A stretch of DNA of 64,000 nt, from positions 108,857 through 172,856 of the forward strand of contig JAKLJP010000014.1 in NCBI GenBank assembly GCA_023151115.1. The letters run 5' to 3'. The stretch's first letter is position 1; each line of letters starts with the position of its first letter. The position numbers were made by a program, and so were the translations under genes. The notes below the pieces were generated by a model, which ran no database searches, was not told the origin of the DNA, and saw only the letters and a list, made by a program, of their open reading frames with translations. The DNA comes from Anaerolineae bacterium. Lineage in GTDB: Bacteria; Chloroflexota; Anaerolineae; 4572-78; J111. Below are positions 45,175 to 53,993 of the stretch, piece after piece.

Positions 45175-45837
45175 CTAAGGGTTGCCCACCCCCGTATCCA
45201 GCCGAAAGCCATATCCGCGCACCGTGACAATAAACTCGTGATCGGGGTCAATCTCGGCCAGGCGCTGGCGCAGACGGCGGACCAGGGCGTCAATGGCGTC
45301 ATCGCTCACCCCTTCGGCGGACTCGCCGGGCCAGGCGGCTTCGATGACCTCCATACGGCTGTAAACTTTGCCGGGGCGCTCGGCCAGCATGGCCAATAAT
45401 TGATACTGCTGGTTGCTCAAAGGGGGGGTCAGCAGTTGGCCGTGGACGTAAATCTGGCGCTCGGCGTGGTCAATGTGCAGGCCCAGACCCTTTTGGCCGG
45501 GCAGAGGCGCGGTCGCTTCGCTGTCCACGTAAATCAATTCCAGGCTGGGGGCCAGTTGAATCACATCGCCGTCATTGAGCGGGCGCGGCTTGAGCACCCG
45601 CTGCCCGTTGACAAAAACGCCATTTTTGCTGCCGCTGTCTTCCAGCACAAATTGGCCGCCCTGGCGGCGCAGCACCGCATGCAGCCGCGAAATCCAGCGC
45701 ACCGGGATGCTGATGACGCAATCGGTGGAGCGGCCAATGGTAATTTCCGGCTCGGAGTCATGCAAAATCCATTGGTCTTTAATCAGGTCGCCCTCTTTCC
45801 AGATTAAGAGCGCCTGTTCTGTTTGCAAATTTCTCAT
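45175..45837 (-). CDS. FHA domain-winged helix transcription factor
   Basis: 220 residues. An FHA domain (about 20-105) has the phosphothreonine-recognition pattern ITIGRSTDCVISI, ISRLHAVLRRQ and DSGSKNGVFVNG. The C-terminal part (about 125-215) is an OmpR-type winged helix: LLAMLAERPGKVYSRMEVIE, DAIDALVRRLRQRLAEIDP and VRGYGFRLD. There is no receiver domain, so control is presumably by binding a phosphothreonine protein. A Ser/Thr kinase gene is divergently transcribed 174 bp away, a natural partner. The ATG at 45837 has AGGAGA five bases upstream; longer starts read through a palindromic repeat. Confidence 0.92.
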   Translation of the reverse strand: MRNLQTEQALLIWKEGDLIKDQWILHDSEPEITIGRSTDCVISIPVRWISRLHAVLRRQGGQFVLEDSGSKNGVFVNGQRVLKPRPLNDGDVIQLAPSLELIYVDSEATAPLPGQKGLGLHIDHAERQIYVHGQLLTPPLSNQQYQLLAMLAERPGKVYSRMEVIEAAWPGESAEGVSDDAIDALVRRLRQRLAEIDPDHEFIVTVRGYGFRLDTGVGNP

Positions 45838-45884
45838 CAGTCTCTCCTGTTTGACAGTAATTTGAGATTGGGATACTCTAAAAG

Positions 45885-45998
45885 AAAGTGTCAAGTGCCA
45901 CGTGTCAGGTGTCATGTACTCACGTGCCACGTGTCAAGTGTCAGATATGGTGTTAACTTGACACTTGACACGTGATCCTTGACACTTGATACTCTCCC
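45885..45998. repeat. AAGTGCCACGTGTCAGGTGTCA palindromic repeat in a divergent promoter region
   Basis: AAGTGCCACGTGTC, ACGTGCCACGTGTCAAGTGTC and TGACACTTGACACGTG alternate over about 110 bp between the FHA regulator and the kinase genes. CACGTG is itself palindromic, so several overlapping hairpins are possible. Both promoters must lie in or next to this tract. Confidence 0.85.
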
Positions 45999-46010
45999 CG
46001 GAGGAATTTC

Positions 46011-46994
46011 TTGCCTGCCAACCTTCAACCCGGCGAAATCCTGCGCGACCGCTATCACATCGTGGGCCTGATTGGCGCAGGCGGTATGGGCGCGGTTTAC
46101 CTGGCCGACGATAACCGGCTGGAAGGCCGTCAATGCGCCATCAAGGAGACCTTTCCCCTGCCAACTCAGAACCCGGCGATGACCCAGGCCGCCCGCAAAC
46201 AATTTTATCAAGAAGCCTCAACCCTGGCCCGGCTGGACCATCCCGGCCTGCCCAAAGTGAGCGATTTTTTCTCGGAGGGTGAGCGGGACTACCTGGTGAT
46301 GGATTTTGTGCCCGGCCAGAACCTGCTCGAAATTGTCACCGAAACCCGCCGCGACGCTCGCTTTCTCGACGAGGAAACGGTTCTCGGCTGGATGGACCAA
46401 TTATGCGATACTTTGTCGTATTTGCATAGCCGCCAGCCGGTGGTGCTGCATCGAGACATCAAGCCGGCCAATATCAAACTGACGCCCGAAGGCCGGCTAA
46501 AACTGGTAGATTTTGGCCTGGTCAAGCCGCTCGATCCCGACGACCCCAGCACCCTGACCGGCCTGCAAGGGGCGGGCAGCCTGCCCTACGCCCCACTGGA
46601 GCAGTACGTGGATCATCTCGGCCACACCGATGCCCGCTCCGATCTGTACGCCCTGGGCGCGACCCTGTATCACCTGCTCACCGGCAACACTCCGGCCAGC
46701 GCCCAGGAGCGTTTTTTGGTCCCAGAGTCGCTGCCGCCGGTATCACACATCAACCCGGCGGTGTCGCCTGGCGTGAGTGAGGCCATCGCGCTGGCCATGG
46801 CCCCGCACCCCAAAGACCGCCCGGCCTCGGTGGCCCAGTGGCGGCAAATTTTGCACAGTTCTGATTTTACCCTGCCAATGGGCGCTGGCAAACTTTCCGG
46901 CAACGATTGGCGTTCCAGCCTGGCCGAGAATTGGTGGCTGGTCGCCCTAGCCCTGGCGCTGCTGGCCGCTTCGTGGTGGATAACGTTTAGGTGA
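46011..46994 (+). CDS. Membrane Ser/Thr protein kinase
   Basis: 327 residues. Protein kinase motifs are complete: glycine loop IGAGGMGAVY, lysine in CAIKE, catalytic HRDIKPANIK, metal-binding DFGLVK and the activation/P+1 region TGLQGAGSLPYAPLEQY. The C-terminus has a single membrane helix (WLVALALALLAASWWITF) with nothing after it, so no extracellular sensor. The start is TTG at 46011 with GGAGG six bases upstream. The divergent gene encodes an FHA-winged helix protein; the pair could be a phosphorylation-controlled transcription switch. Confidence 0.93.
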   Translation: MPANLQPGEILRDRYHIVGLIGAGGMGAVYLADDNRLEGRQCAIKETFPLPTQNPAMTQAARKQFYQEASTLARLDHPGLPKVSDFFSEGERDYLVMDFVPGQNLLEIVTETRRDARFLDEETVLGWMDQLCDTLSYLHSRQPVVLHRDIKPANIKLTPEGRLKLVDFGLVKPLDPDDPSTLTGLQGAGSLPYAPLEQYVDHLGHTDARSDLYALGATLYHLLTGNTPASAQERFLVPESLPPVSHINPAVSPGVSEAIALAMAPHPKDRPASVAQWRQILHSSDFTLPMGAGKLSGNDWRSSLAENWWLVALALALLAASWWITFR

Positions 46995-47217
46995 CAGGGG
47001 CGCAGGGTAGCAAGGTAGCAGGTAGCATAGTTCTGAGGGGGTCTGCGACCCCCGAATTAAGAAAATAGTTCGATAAAAAATTACACAGAGAACCACAGAG
47101 GAGACGCAGAGATGCGCTGAGATTTCTCTGTGGTTCTCTGTGATGTCTCTGCGAGACTCTGTGTTCCTGTTTACCGATTTTAGGCGATGGTGTCAGTTTT
47201 GAAACCGACACCCCTAT
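46995..47217. repeat. CACAGAGAACCACAGAG dispersed repeat
   Basis: Between 47075 and 47166 the words ACAGAGAACCACAGAGG and GCAGAGATGCGCTGAG face TTTCTCTGTGGTTCTCTGTG and CTCTGCGAG. This is a class of short palindromic repeat commonly scattered in genomes. The rest of this gap after the kinase gene contains no gene. Confidence 0.7.
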
Positions 47218-47583
47218 TTATCCGGGGTACCCCGGTTTATACCCAACGCATTTCAAAATTTCCGTAGCTGACGCATCCCCTTTCTCAAAATGAAAACTAA
47301 ATTTACCGTCATCTTCAATTCTTCCCAAGAGGTCAGCATATGTAGCGGAATAAAGTTCCCCTATGACCACATCCCAAAGGTTTTCCACCACCTGTTTTTT
47401 AGAGACATCACCAAATGTTGGATAACGACCTGGCTTATCCGGTACATTGACACCTTTATTCTTCAACCATTCAGTAAACTCAGATATGGTTGGGTCAAAT
47501 GGTAGAACACCCAGATTACTGACATAGTAGCCTCCCAGTTTTATGAGAGAGAAAAATAGCTGCCCAACAACCTTGTATCCCAT
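47218..47583 (-). CDS. Hypothetical protein, 121 residues
   Basis: I do not recognise a family. The sequence FDPTISEFTEWLKNKGVNVP, SKKQVVENLWDVVIGELYSA and GKFSFHFEKGDASATEILKC suggests a mixed alpha/beta soluble protein with no signal peptide or membrane helix. AAGGTGG lies upstream of the ATG. It follows the membrane protein gene by 25 bp on the same strand, so they may share a transcript. Base composition is more AT-rich than in neighbours, which may mean recent arrival. Confidence 0.6.
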   Translation of the reverse strand: MGYKVVGQLFFSLIKLGGYYVSNLGVLPFDPTISEFTEWLKNKGVNVPDKPGRYPTFGDVSKKQVVENLWDVVIGELYSATYADLLGRIEDDGKFSFHFEKGDASATEILKCVGYKPGYPG

Positions 47584-47640
47584 TATCCACCTTTTCGGCG
47601 GTCGGCGGTCAGCCGTCAGCGGTCGCTTCTCCCGGCTCGG
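47584..47640. repeat. CGGTCGGCGGTCAGCCG repeat at gene 3' end
   Basis: The tract TTTTCGGCGGTCGGCGGTCA GCCGTCAGCGGTCGCTTC at the end of the membrane-protein gene resembles a tract at the end of the GH3 gene (50486-50535, CGCCGGTCAACCGCCAGCGG and CCGGCGGTCGCTTC). Both tracts overlap the last codons. Confidence 0.65.
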
Positions 47641-48286
47641 TTTTCCACAGCACGACGCCCTGCCAGATACTCACCACCAGACCCAGGGTGATGGCGAGCT
47701 CCTCGATGTGAGGCAGCACATACACGAACAGGGATACGGCCCCTACCGCCAAATACAGCATGGTCAAGAGGCGGGGCAGACGACCAGATGTCCACCCGGC
47801 CCATCCGACCAGCGCCCACGCCCACCCCAGAAAGTGCCATCCTGCCCCAGTCGCACCCGCCACGAGGGTGGTCCACACGATGAGAACGGTTGTGGACTCC
47901 TCCAGATGCAGTTCAGGATGAGCCAGATGGTATTGGCGGTTGGCCGAGCGGATACAGGCGACGGCGACCATTGCCGCTGCCGCCAGCAAAGCGGCCCACA
48001 GCGCCAGTGACATCCGGCGCGGCGCGTGTTCGCCGAGGCGTTCCCGGAGGGCCAAAATCGTCGTGATAAAGCTGGCGGCCCAGACCGGCCCGTACAGAAA
48101 ATCGGCCAGGGCATAGGCCAATGGGCCATTAGCCTCGCGCAAGTTCCCCGTCAGGTAGATAAACGCCGGAACGATAAAAGCCACCGCCAGCAGGAAAGAG
48201 GCCAGCCCGCCCCATTTTTGTATCGTCGCGGCTGAAGTCCTTGCGTCTGCATCGGTGCGATCTTTGAAAATTGTATTGTTCAGCAT
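47609..48286 (-). CDS. Multi-pass membrane protein, function unknown
   Basis: 225 residues with about six membrane helices (for example LASFLLAVAFIVPAFIYLTG, LALWAALLAAAAMVAVACIR, AGWHFLGWAWALVGWAGW, TLGLVVSIWQGVVLW). It resembles small integral membrane proteins of the DUF4386 type in layout, but I could not confirm the family. The ATG has GAGGGGG four bases upstream. The C-terminal GEATADG is encoded by a repeat tract that also ends the GH3 gene. Confidence 0.7.
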   Translation of the reverse strand: MLNNTIFKDRTDADARTSAATIQKWGGLASFLLAVAFIVPAFIYLTGNLREANGPLAYALADFLYGPVWAASFITTILALRERLGEHAPRRMSLALWAALLAAAAMVAVACIRSANRQYHLAHPELHLEESTTVLIVWTTLVAGATGAGWHFLGWAWALVGWAGWTSGRLPRLLTMLYLAVGAVSLFVYVLPHIEELAITLGLVVSIWQGVVLWKTEPGEATADG

Positions 48287-48484
48287 AATACCCCCTCAAG
48301 AACGTCACCTTCTTAACCACAGATTGCACAGATTTCACAAAATTCTTCTGGAGTACACGGTTTAGTATGAGTGAGGAGTGAATGCCTGTCACTATCAAAA
48401 AACCTAACTCATCCACCCCGACATAACTATAATTGTGATCATCCTCTCGGAATACGCTTGTTGTGAGACAGTCTCTTTGTCTTT

Positions 48485-50419
48485 TTAATCTCCCCACCGA
48501 AATTCTTTTACAACTTCCAAAACCATACTCAAATCCCAGGCATCGCTGCCATCTGTTAGACCAAGTAAGATAACGTGTCGATTGTCGCTGGGGGCATCAT
48601 ATATAAACATACTTTCATCGGGCGATAAATTGAGACTGTCGTAGTAGCCATAATTGTCGTTTTGATTATGAGTATTTAGCAGTAGCTTTAATTGGCCGTC
48701 AGGAAAGAGCCGGTAAACCCCAGGTGGAGGATATAGATCAGCTTGTTCAATCCCTTGAATCGTAAAAAGAATGCTCCCGTCCTTTAGAATAAAGGGCTTA
48801 CCTGCTCCAAACCCCTCGTGCCAGTTCTTTAAGTTATCGCTACTCAAAGATACCAGGGTTTTAACGTGTCCAGAGGGTAGGTCTATTTGATAAAGCCCCC
48901 CATTTTTAGTTCTGGCGTGAATAATAAACTGTGATAATGGATCCCAGGTGAAAATGGAGTAGCCTCCGGTATAGACAAAACTATTCGGGATTTCCACCGT
49001 TGTTCCATCTGCCGGGTTTAAAATGCGTGACTGGTAGCCTTCGTCATAAGGGTAATAATTGACCAGGGCAAACCGGCAATCCGGCGACCATGAGACGACT
49101 TCATGCTTAACTTGAGGCGGTTTACACTTTTTAAGGGAGGGTGGTAGTTGAGGCCACAAATTTACCTGCTGAAAAAGCTGATTTCCAATGATGATGGAGG
49201 AATCATCACCGGATTGCTTTTCTGGCCACCGATCTACCGGCTGCGATGGTCCCCCTTCGCGGGGCCATCGCCATACAACACCGCCTATCGAATAATATAG
49301 ATCGCTTGGTATTGACGGGAGCATCTGTAAATCGGGGATTTGTGGCTCAATGCCTGTTGGACGCGCCAGATTACCATTCCACTCAAAATGATCACCATTC
49401 CACTGGTATATAGCCCATTGTTCCGGCTGGTCGGGTTGCCATCGCAAAAACTCACCCACATTGTCATGGTCAATATCAATCCGTTGCCAACCAGGCAGAA
49501 CTTCGCCAATAAAGCGGTACTCTTGCCCTTTAGTTTGCAGTAGTTGAATCTTTGTTATTGCTGTAGCCCAGTTATCATTCTCAACTTCTTGCCACCAACG
49601 TAAAAGTCGTTCTGGATCCCCATCTCCGGTGAGGTCAAGGTCAACCGGCACAAAGCCTTTGCCCGGAAACTCATCCTGAACTGACCATTGTTTAACCATG
49701 CGCCCATTGATCTGGTGATAAAGAAATATTTTTCCCTGATCCACAACCCAATACTCAAACAACGTTTTGCCTTCAATATAAGGCGCACCAATGATATAGA
49801 AAATATTTTTCGGCCCGGAAACCGGAATAAAACCGGATAACGCTGGTTTTTCGCAATAACCATCAAAATAGCCAATCCACCATTGGTTCGCCTTGTCTAA
49901 TCCCATAAAAGAAATATTCCTCAAATTTTCAGGAATATAGTTACCACTCCAGGCTAAAATTTCTTGCCACTGTATTGGTGGAATGTCGGCCTGTTGTAAA
50001 TCCCAAACAAATTTATAGATTCCTTCTTTTTCTTCAATAACTGCCAGACTTTGATAACCATCTGAAAGTTGGTAAGGAATCATATGAAGGATTTGCCCGC
50101 AACCAGCCTGAAAAGACCACGAAGTAGATTTTTTGGGCGTAACCCCTTTTGGTAATACGGCTATTAATTTAGCCGGAAAGGGAGGAGGAATTGGAGTATT
50201 TGTAGCTGTGGGGGACGAAAAAGGAGTAGAGGTCCAAGGCGATGGTTGGATAACTATTGTTGGCGTGGGAGTACGCCATGATATTATCTTAGGGGTTTTT
50301 GTATCAATAACATCTAGCGATTGAGTTGTGGATATATATCTGGCCAACAAGCCTATAAAAGAAATGAGAGTTAATAAAACAAAAAATATGATACTTTTAT
50401 TAAAAGGAGACGATTTCAC
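48485..50419 (-). CDS. Membrane-anchored beta-propeller-like protein
   Basis: 644 residues. An N-terminal membrane helix (SIIFFVLLTLISFIGLLARY) is followed by a Pro/Thr/Ser linker (TPTPTIVIQ, SPTATNTPIPPP) and an extracytoplasmic region with repeated four-strand motifs: VSWSPDCRFALVNYYPYDEG, YSIFTWDPLSQFIIHARTKN and LNLSPDESMFIYDAPSDNRH. These look like TolB/WD40-type propeller blades. No catalytic motif was found. The gene is noticeably AT-richer than the flanking GH3 gene, so lateral transfer is possible. The start is GTG at 50419. The role is unknown. Confidence 0.7.
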   Translation of the reverse strand: MKSSPFNKSIIFFVLLTLISFIGLLARYISTTQSLDVIDTKTPKIISWRTPTPTIVIQPSPWTSTPFSSPTATNTPIPPPFPAKLIAVLPKGVTPKKSTSWSFQAGCGQILHMIPYQLSDGYQSLAVIEEKEGIYKFVWDLQQADIPPIQWQEILAWSGNYIPENLRNISFMGLDKANQWWIGYFDGYCEKPALSGFIPVSGPKNIFYIIGAPYIEGKTLFEYWVVDQGKIFLYHQINGRMVKQWSVQDEFPGKGFVPVDLDLTGDGDPERLLRWWQEVENDNWATAITKIQLLQTKGQEYRFIGEVLPGWQRIDIDHDNVGEFLRWQPDQPEQWAIYQWNGDHFEWNGNLARPTGIEPQIPDLQMLPSIPSDLYYSIGGVVWRWPREGGPSQPVDRWPEKQSGDDSSIIIGNQLFQQVNLWPQLPPSLKKCKPPQVKHEVVSWSPDCRFALVNYYPYDEGYQSRILNPADGTTVEIPNSFVYTGGYSIFTWDPLSQFIIHARTKNGGLYQIDLPSGHVKTLVSLSSDNLKNWHEGFGAGKPFILKDGSILFTIQGIEQADLYPPPGVYRLFPDGQLKLLLNTHNQNDNYGYYDSLNLSPDESMFIYDAPSDNRHVILLGLTDGSDAWDLSMVLEVVKEFRWGD

Positions 50420-50484
50420 ACTTAATCGACCTTATTGGTAACAAATGGTGATATCTTAAGCCAGCCCAACAACTTCTTACCCCA

Positions 50485-53331
50485 CTATCCACCCTTACGC
50501 CGGTCAACCGCCAGCGGCCGGCGGTCGCTTCGCCCGCTCAAGGCCAGGGCAGCCAGGCCAAACACAAAGGCCAGGCCGGCGACGGCCAGATGCCCGGCCA
50601 GCACGTCCGGCTGATCCAACAACCACTGCTCCGGGCGCAGCCAGCCCGCGCCGTAGAGCAGGTAGGCCAGCAGGCCGCCGATGAGCGTCCACAGGGCCAG
50701 GCGGACCCGGCGGGAGAGGGGTTTGTGGGTTTGCTGGCCCAGCCAGAAACCGAGCAGTCCGGCCAGCAGCGTTGCGCCCAAAGCTGAAAACAAGTCAACG
50801 CTGTTCAGGGCGCGGGGGCTGGCCGGCAGCGAGGCCAGCGGGGCCGGGGGTTGGCTAACAGGCGCGACCGACGTGGGCGAGGGGGTCGCCGTTGGGTCGG
50901 GCGGCGGCGGGGCGGTTGGGGTCAAGGTGGGCGTGGGCGTGGGGACCGGAGTCTCTGGGGTGAAGGTGGGGGTCGGCGGAGCCAGCACCGTGACCCTGAT
51001 TTTTTGGGAGTTGACGCTCTGCCCGGCCACGGCCCAAATCTCGACCTCGCCCGGCTCGGTCAGGGTCAGGGTAGCTTCGGCCAGGCCGGCTTGGGCATGC
51101 GCGGTTTCCGAGGTCAGTTGACGCTGGTCGAGGGCGGCCCGGATTTCTACCGGCGTTTCATCCGGCACCAAATGGCCGTTGTAATCCACAATCGGCCCAA
51201 CCCGCACTTTGACCGTGACCGGGGCGATATTGCTCTCCGGGGCCAACTCCACCGTTTCAATGACCAGCTCTTGCTCGGGATTGGGGGCCAGCACGTCCAC
51301 CAAGCGGTAGCCGATGCCTTCCAGCGAGACCGGGGACGCGCCGGGAAATTCGGCTTCGCCAAAAAGGGCGCGCACCGCCGCTTCGAGGTGGGGCGCGGTT
51401 TTGCTGTATACGCCGAAATAAGCGGTCAGCTTGGTGATTTCGGTGGTGTCGAGATAGTAGGGCGCATTGAGGGCCAGCACAATCGAGGTTTTGTCGCGCA
51501 AAATGCCGCTCTCTTGGGCCAGGAAAAGTTTCAGCGCGTCGGAGTCGCTGAAGCGGCTGGTGTTCAAATCGAGCGCAGCAAAAATCAGCCAGTTCGCCTC
51601 CTGAATCCGCGCCCGCACCTCGTCGGGCGAAAGCTGCAAGACCGGGTTGGGCTGGTCGGGCGCGGCCGGCGGCTCCGGCGGCGGGGTCAAAACGCCGCCT
51701 AAAGCTGATTTCAACTCAGAAAAGGTGATATTACTGACCTGCTCCGGCTGAATCTGGCCGCTGGCTCCCGGTCCGTACAGGCGCAAAATGGTGTCCTGCA
51801 AGGCGACGCGGGGCAGCACCTCGACCGGCTGGCAGTCGTCGGTGAAACATTCCCGCACCAGGCGGGTGTCGGAGATAATCAAAATTTTCTCGTCGGGGCG
51901 AGGCGGCTGGGGGAGGCGCTGGCGCAGTTCGGCCAGTGAGGGGTAGAGCAGGGTCAGGCTTTGTTGGGCAATCTCATTGATCACCGGGCGGGGCTGGCCG
52001 GCAACTTCCAGGGCGCGGCCCGGCTCAACATTGAGCGTGGCGGAACTCGGTTGGGGATAAAGCTTCAATTTGAGCCTTAAAATTCGCTCCACCGAGGCGT
52101 CCACCTGCTTGGCGAAGGTGGGGTTGTTGATGTACTCGGTGCGGAAGAAGAAAATGGTATCTTTGATGTTGGGAAACTGGTCTTGCCAGAGTGAGCGGAG
52201 GGCAAATTGGACCAGGCTCAAGACGTCGTTGCCGGCCAGAAAGGCTTCTTTGGCAATCCGCCGGTGGGGAAACTGCTCCAGCGAGGGGTCGTAATGTTTG
52301 CGCACCGCCGGCACTCCCAGGGCGTCGCTGATAATCAGGCCGCCCCGCTGCCGCCAGGGGCCAATCTCCGGCAGCGACATCAGGGTGCGCATGCCCTCGG
52401 CGTCGAAGCTGATGGGCACGGTGAATTGGCGGATGTCGCCCTGAAAGCCGCGATAGCGAATATGGCTGGACATGAGCGCGTCGGTGACGCCCAGCGCGTC
52501 ATCCGAGGCATAGACCGGGTGCTCTGACAGGTCGGCGGTGACGTGAAAAAAGGGCGGCAGTTCGATACGCTGTAACTCCTGCAGCGATTTATCCACCGTC
52601 GCCACTTCCAAATCGGGCAGGCGGTCGCTGCCGCCGTGGCCGGGGAAGTGCTTGGCCACCGTCGCCACCTGGCCGTTGCTGCCCAGGTGGACGCCGCGAA
52701 TATAAGCCCGGCCCATCTGGCTGACCCAAAAGGGGTCGCCGCCAAAAACCCGGATGCCGATGTCGCCCGCGCCGGTGGGCCGGGGGTCGTTCAGCACATC
52801 CAGGCCGGGGCCGAGCAATAAATTGATACCCATCGCCGCCAGCTCTTCGCCGACAATCTGGCCCACAGCTTCGGCCTTGCCGGTATCCCAGGTAGCGCCC
52901 AAGGCCATTTGACTGGGGATCGGCGCGACGCCGCCAGTAATGCGGGTGTAGGGGTAGGCGTCGCCTTCCTGGTCAATGGCGACAAACAGGGGGATGCCGT
53001 TGGTATTAAAAGCGGTGGTTTTGAGGCTGTTGGTTAATTCGGCAATCTGGCGGGGGGCGGAAGCATCGTTATTAAAGTTGCTGTTAGAGGCCAGCAGGAT
53101 AACGCCGCCGACTTTGTACTCGGTCAGAAGTTGGTAAACATCGGAGTCGGGGTTGGCGTTTGAGCCGGAAAAAGGAACCAGAAAAAGCTGGCCCACCTTG
53201 TCTTCCACCGACATACGGCTCATAAGGTCGGCGACGGGGTCGGGCGATTGGGCCTGAGCCGGGGGGGGCGAAGCTGGAAATAGGGTTTGTAAGGCGCAAA
53301 GGGTGAGAACTATAAAAAAAAAGCGTCGCAT
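50485..53331 (-). CDS. Secreted GH3 family (NagZ-like) enzyme with C-terminal membrane tail
   Basis: 948 residues. A signal peptide (FFIVLTLCALQTLFPASPPP) leads into a GH3 N-terminal barrel with the NagZ motif KHFPGHGGSDRLPDLEV; the catalytic Asp is in IISDALGVP. GH3 enzymes of this kind release N-acetylglucosamine or glucose from glycans. A second domain (about 450-720) follows, then a Pro/Thr linker (FTPETPVPTPTPTLTPTAPP) and three C-terminal hydrophobic helices (LGATLLAGLLGFWLGQ, LALWTLIGGLLAYLLY, LAVAGLAFVFGLAALAL). A GH3 enzyme with a multi-pass membrane tail is unusual. The last codons fall in a repeat. Confidence 0.9.
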   Translation of the reverse strand: MRRFFFIVLTLCALQTLFPASPPPAQAQSPDPVADLMSRMSVEDKVGQLFLVPFSGSNANPDSDVYQLLTEYKVGGVILLASNSNFNNDASAPRQIAELTNSLKTTAFNTNGIPLFVAIDQEGDAYPYTRITGGVAPIPSQMALGATWDTGKAEAVGQIVGEELAAMGINLLLGPGLDVLNDPRPTGAGDIGIRVFGGDPFWVSQMGRAYIRGVHLGSNGQVATVAKHFPGHGGSDRLPDLEVATVDKSLQELQRIELPPFFHVTADLSEHPVYASDDALGVTDALMSSHIRYRGFQGDIRQFTVPISFDAEGMRTLMSLPEIGPWRQRGGLIISDALGVPAVRKHYDPSLEQFPHRRIAKEAFLAGNDVLSLVQFALRSLWQDQFPNIKDTIFFFRTEYINNPTFAKQVDASVERILRLKLKLYPQPSSATLNVEPGRALEVAGQPRPVINEIAQQSLTLLYPSLAELRQRLPQPPRPDEKILIISDTRLVRECFTDDCQPVEVLPRVALQDTILRLYGPGASGQIQPEQVSNITFSELKSALGGVLTPPPEPPAAPDQPNPVLQLSPDEVRARIQEANWLIFAALDLNTSRFSDSDALKLFLAQESGILRDKTSIVLALNAPYYLDTTEITKLTAYFGVYSKTAPHLEAAVRALFGEAEFPGASPVSLEGIGYRLVDVLAPNPEQELVIETVELAPESNIAPVTVKVRVGPIVDYNGHLVPDETPVEIRAALDQRQLTSETAHAQAGLAEATLTLTEPGEVEIWAVAGQSVNSQKIRVTVLAPPTPTFTPETPVPTPTPTLTPTAPPPPDPTATPSPTSVAPVSQPPAPLASLPASPRALNSVDLFSALGATLLAGLLGFWLGQQTHKPLSRRVRLALWTLIGGLLAYLLYGAGWLRPEQWLLDQPDVLAGHLAVAGLAFVFGLAALALSGRSDRRPLAVDRRKGG

Positions 53332-53335
53332 AAGC

Positions 53336-53395
53336 TCTATCTTCTATCCACTATCCTCCATCTTCTATCCTCCATCCTCTAGCTTCTATTTTTCC
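53336..53395. repeat. CTATCCTCCATCTTCTATCCT short tandem repeat
   Basis: TCTATCTTCTATCCACTATC and CTCCATCTTCTATCCTCCAT recur with a 7-base rhythm between the GH3 gene and the small membrane protein gene. Confidence 0.6.
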
Positions 53396-53589
53396 ACATC
53401 AATTTGCCAGTGCCCCTGTTTGGCTTCCTGATTCAGCGCGGGCAGCGTGCGCGTCTGGGTGCGGTTAGTCACACTGCGAAATAAAGATAGCCCAGGGCCG
53501 GCCAGGGCCAGTAACAGTAACAGGGTTAACAGCAAGCGCCACAGGAGCGCCTGCCAGGATAACTCAAAAGCTGTATGGTTATTAAGCAT
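53386..53589 (-). CDS. Small single-helix membrane protein
   Basis: 67 residues with one strong helix (LWRLLLTLLLLLALAGPGLS) and a basic, polar C-terminal tail. It lies 54 bp upstream of the GH3 gene on the same strand and may be a small accessory protein. No family is recognised. The reading frame is short, so it could also be an unexpressed frame. Confidence 0.45.
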   Translation of the reverse strand: MLNNHTAFELSWQALLWRLLLTLLLLLALAGPGLSLFRSVTNRTQTRTLPALNQEAKQGHWQIDVEK

Positions 53590-53993
53590 AAAGCAACCTC
53601 AGTGAAGTTTGACCGGGCACATTTTACATCACTATCTTATCACCGCGCAAAAGATAATTCCGGCCTGCCATCCCATACCCGGCTGACGATCCCAGGAACG
53701 GGAAAGCGTAGGGAAAGCGTAGAGTTTAGAACATGGCTCGCTTATTTGTAAATTATTTAAAAAAAGTTAGAATGTTAAAGTCTCCCAGCAGGTACAATTA
53801 AAAGTAACTGCTCAGCCGTAGCAATGTCAAAGGCTAAGGCTGAGGCTAAGCTTGATCTTACACCCTTAGCCTTGAGTGGTGAGTAGTTACTATTCTTTGT
53901 GCTAATTCGTGAAATTCGTGGCTGATTTTCAGTTGTAATCCATCAACTGCGTAGGTCTTTAAAAAATTTCAGATTATACAGGGGGGTACTACT
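53590..53993. other. Intergenic region upstream of radical SAM gene
   Basis: About 400 bp with a divergent GH3 operon on the left. It contains GGGAAAGCGTAGGGAAAGCG, an AT-rich tract near 53745-53790 and the GGCTGAGGCTAAG repeat at 53824-53880. No gene is seen; promoters for both sides are expected. Confidence 0.5.
53824..53880. repeat. GGCTGAGGCTAAG palindromic repeat, copy 3
   Basis: AAAGGCTAAGGCTGAGGCTA faces CACCCTTAGCCTTGAG. Same family as 2838-2893 and 35808-35862. Confidence 0.8.
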
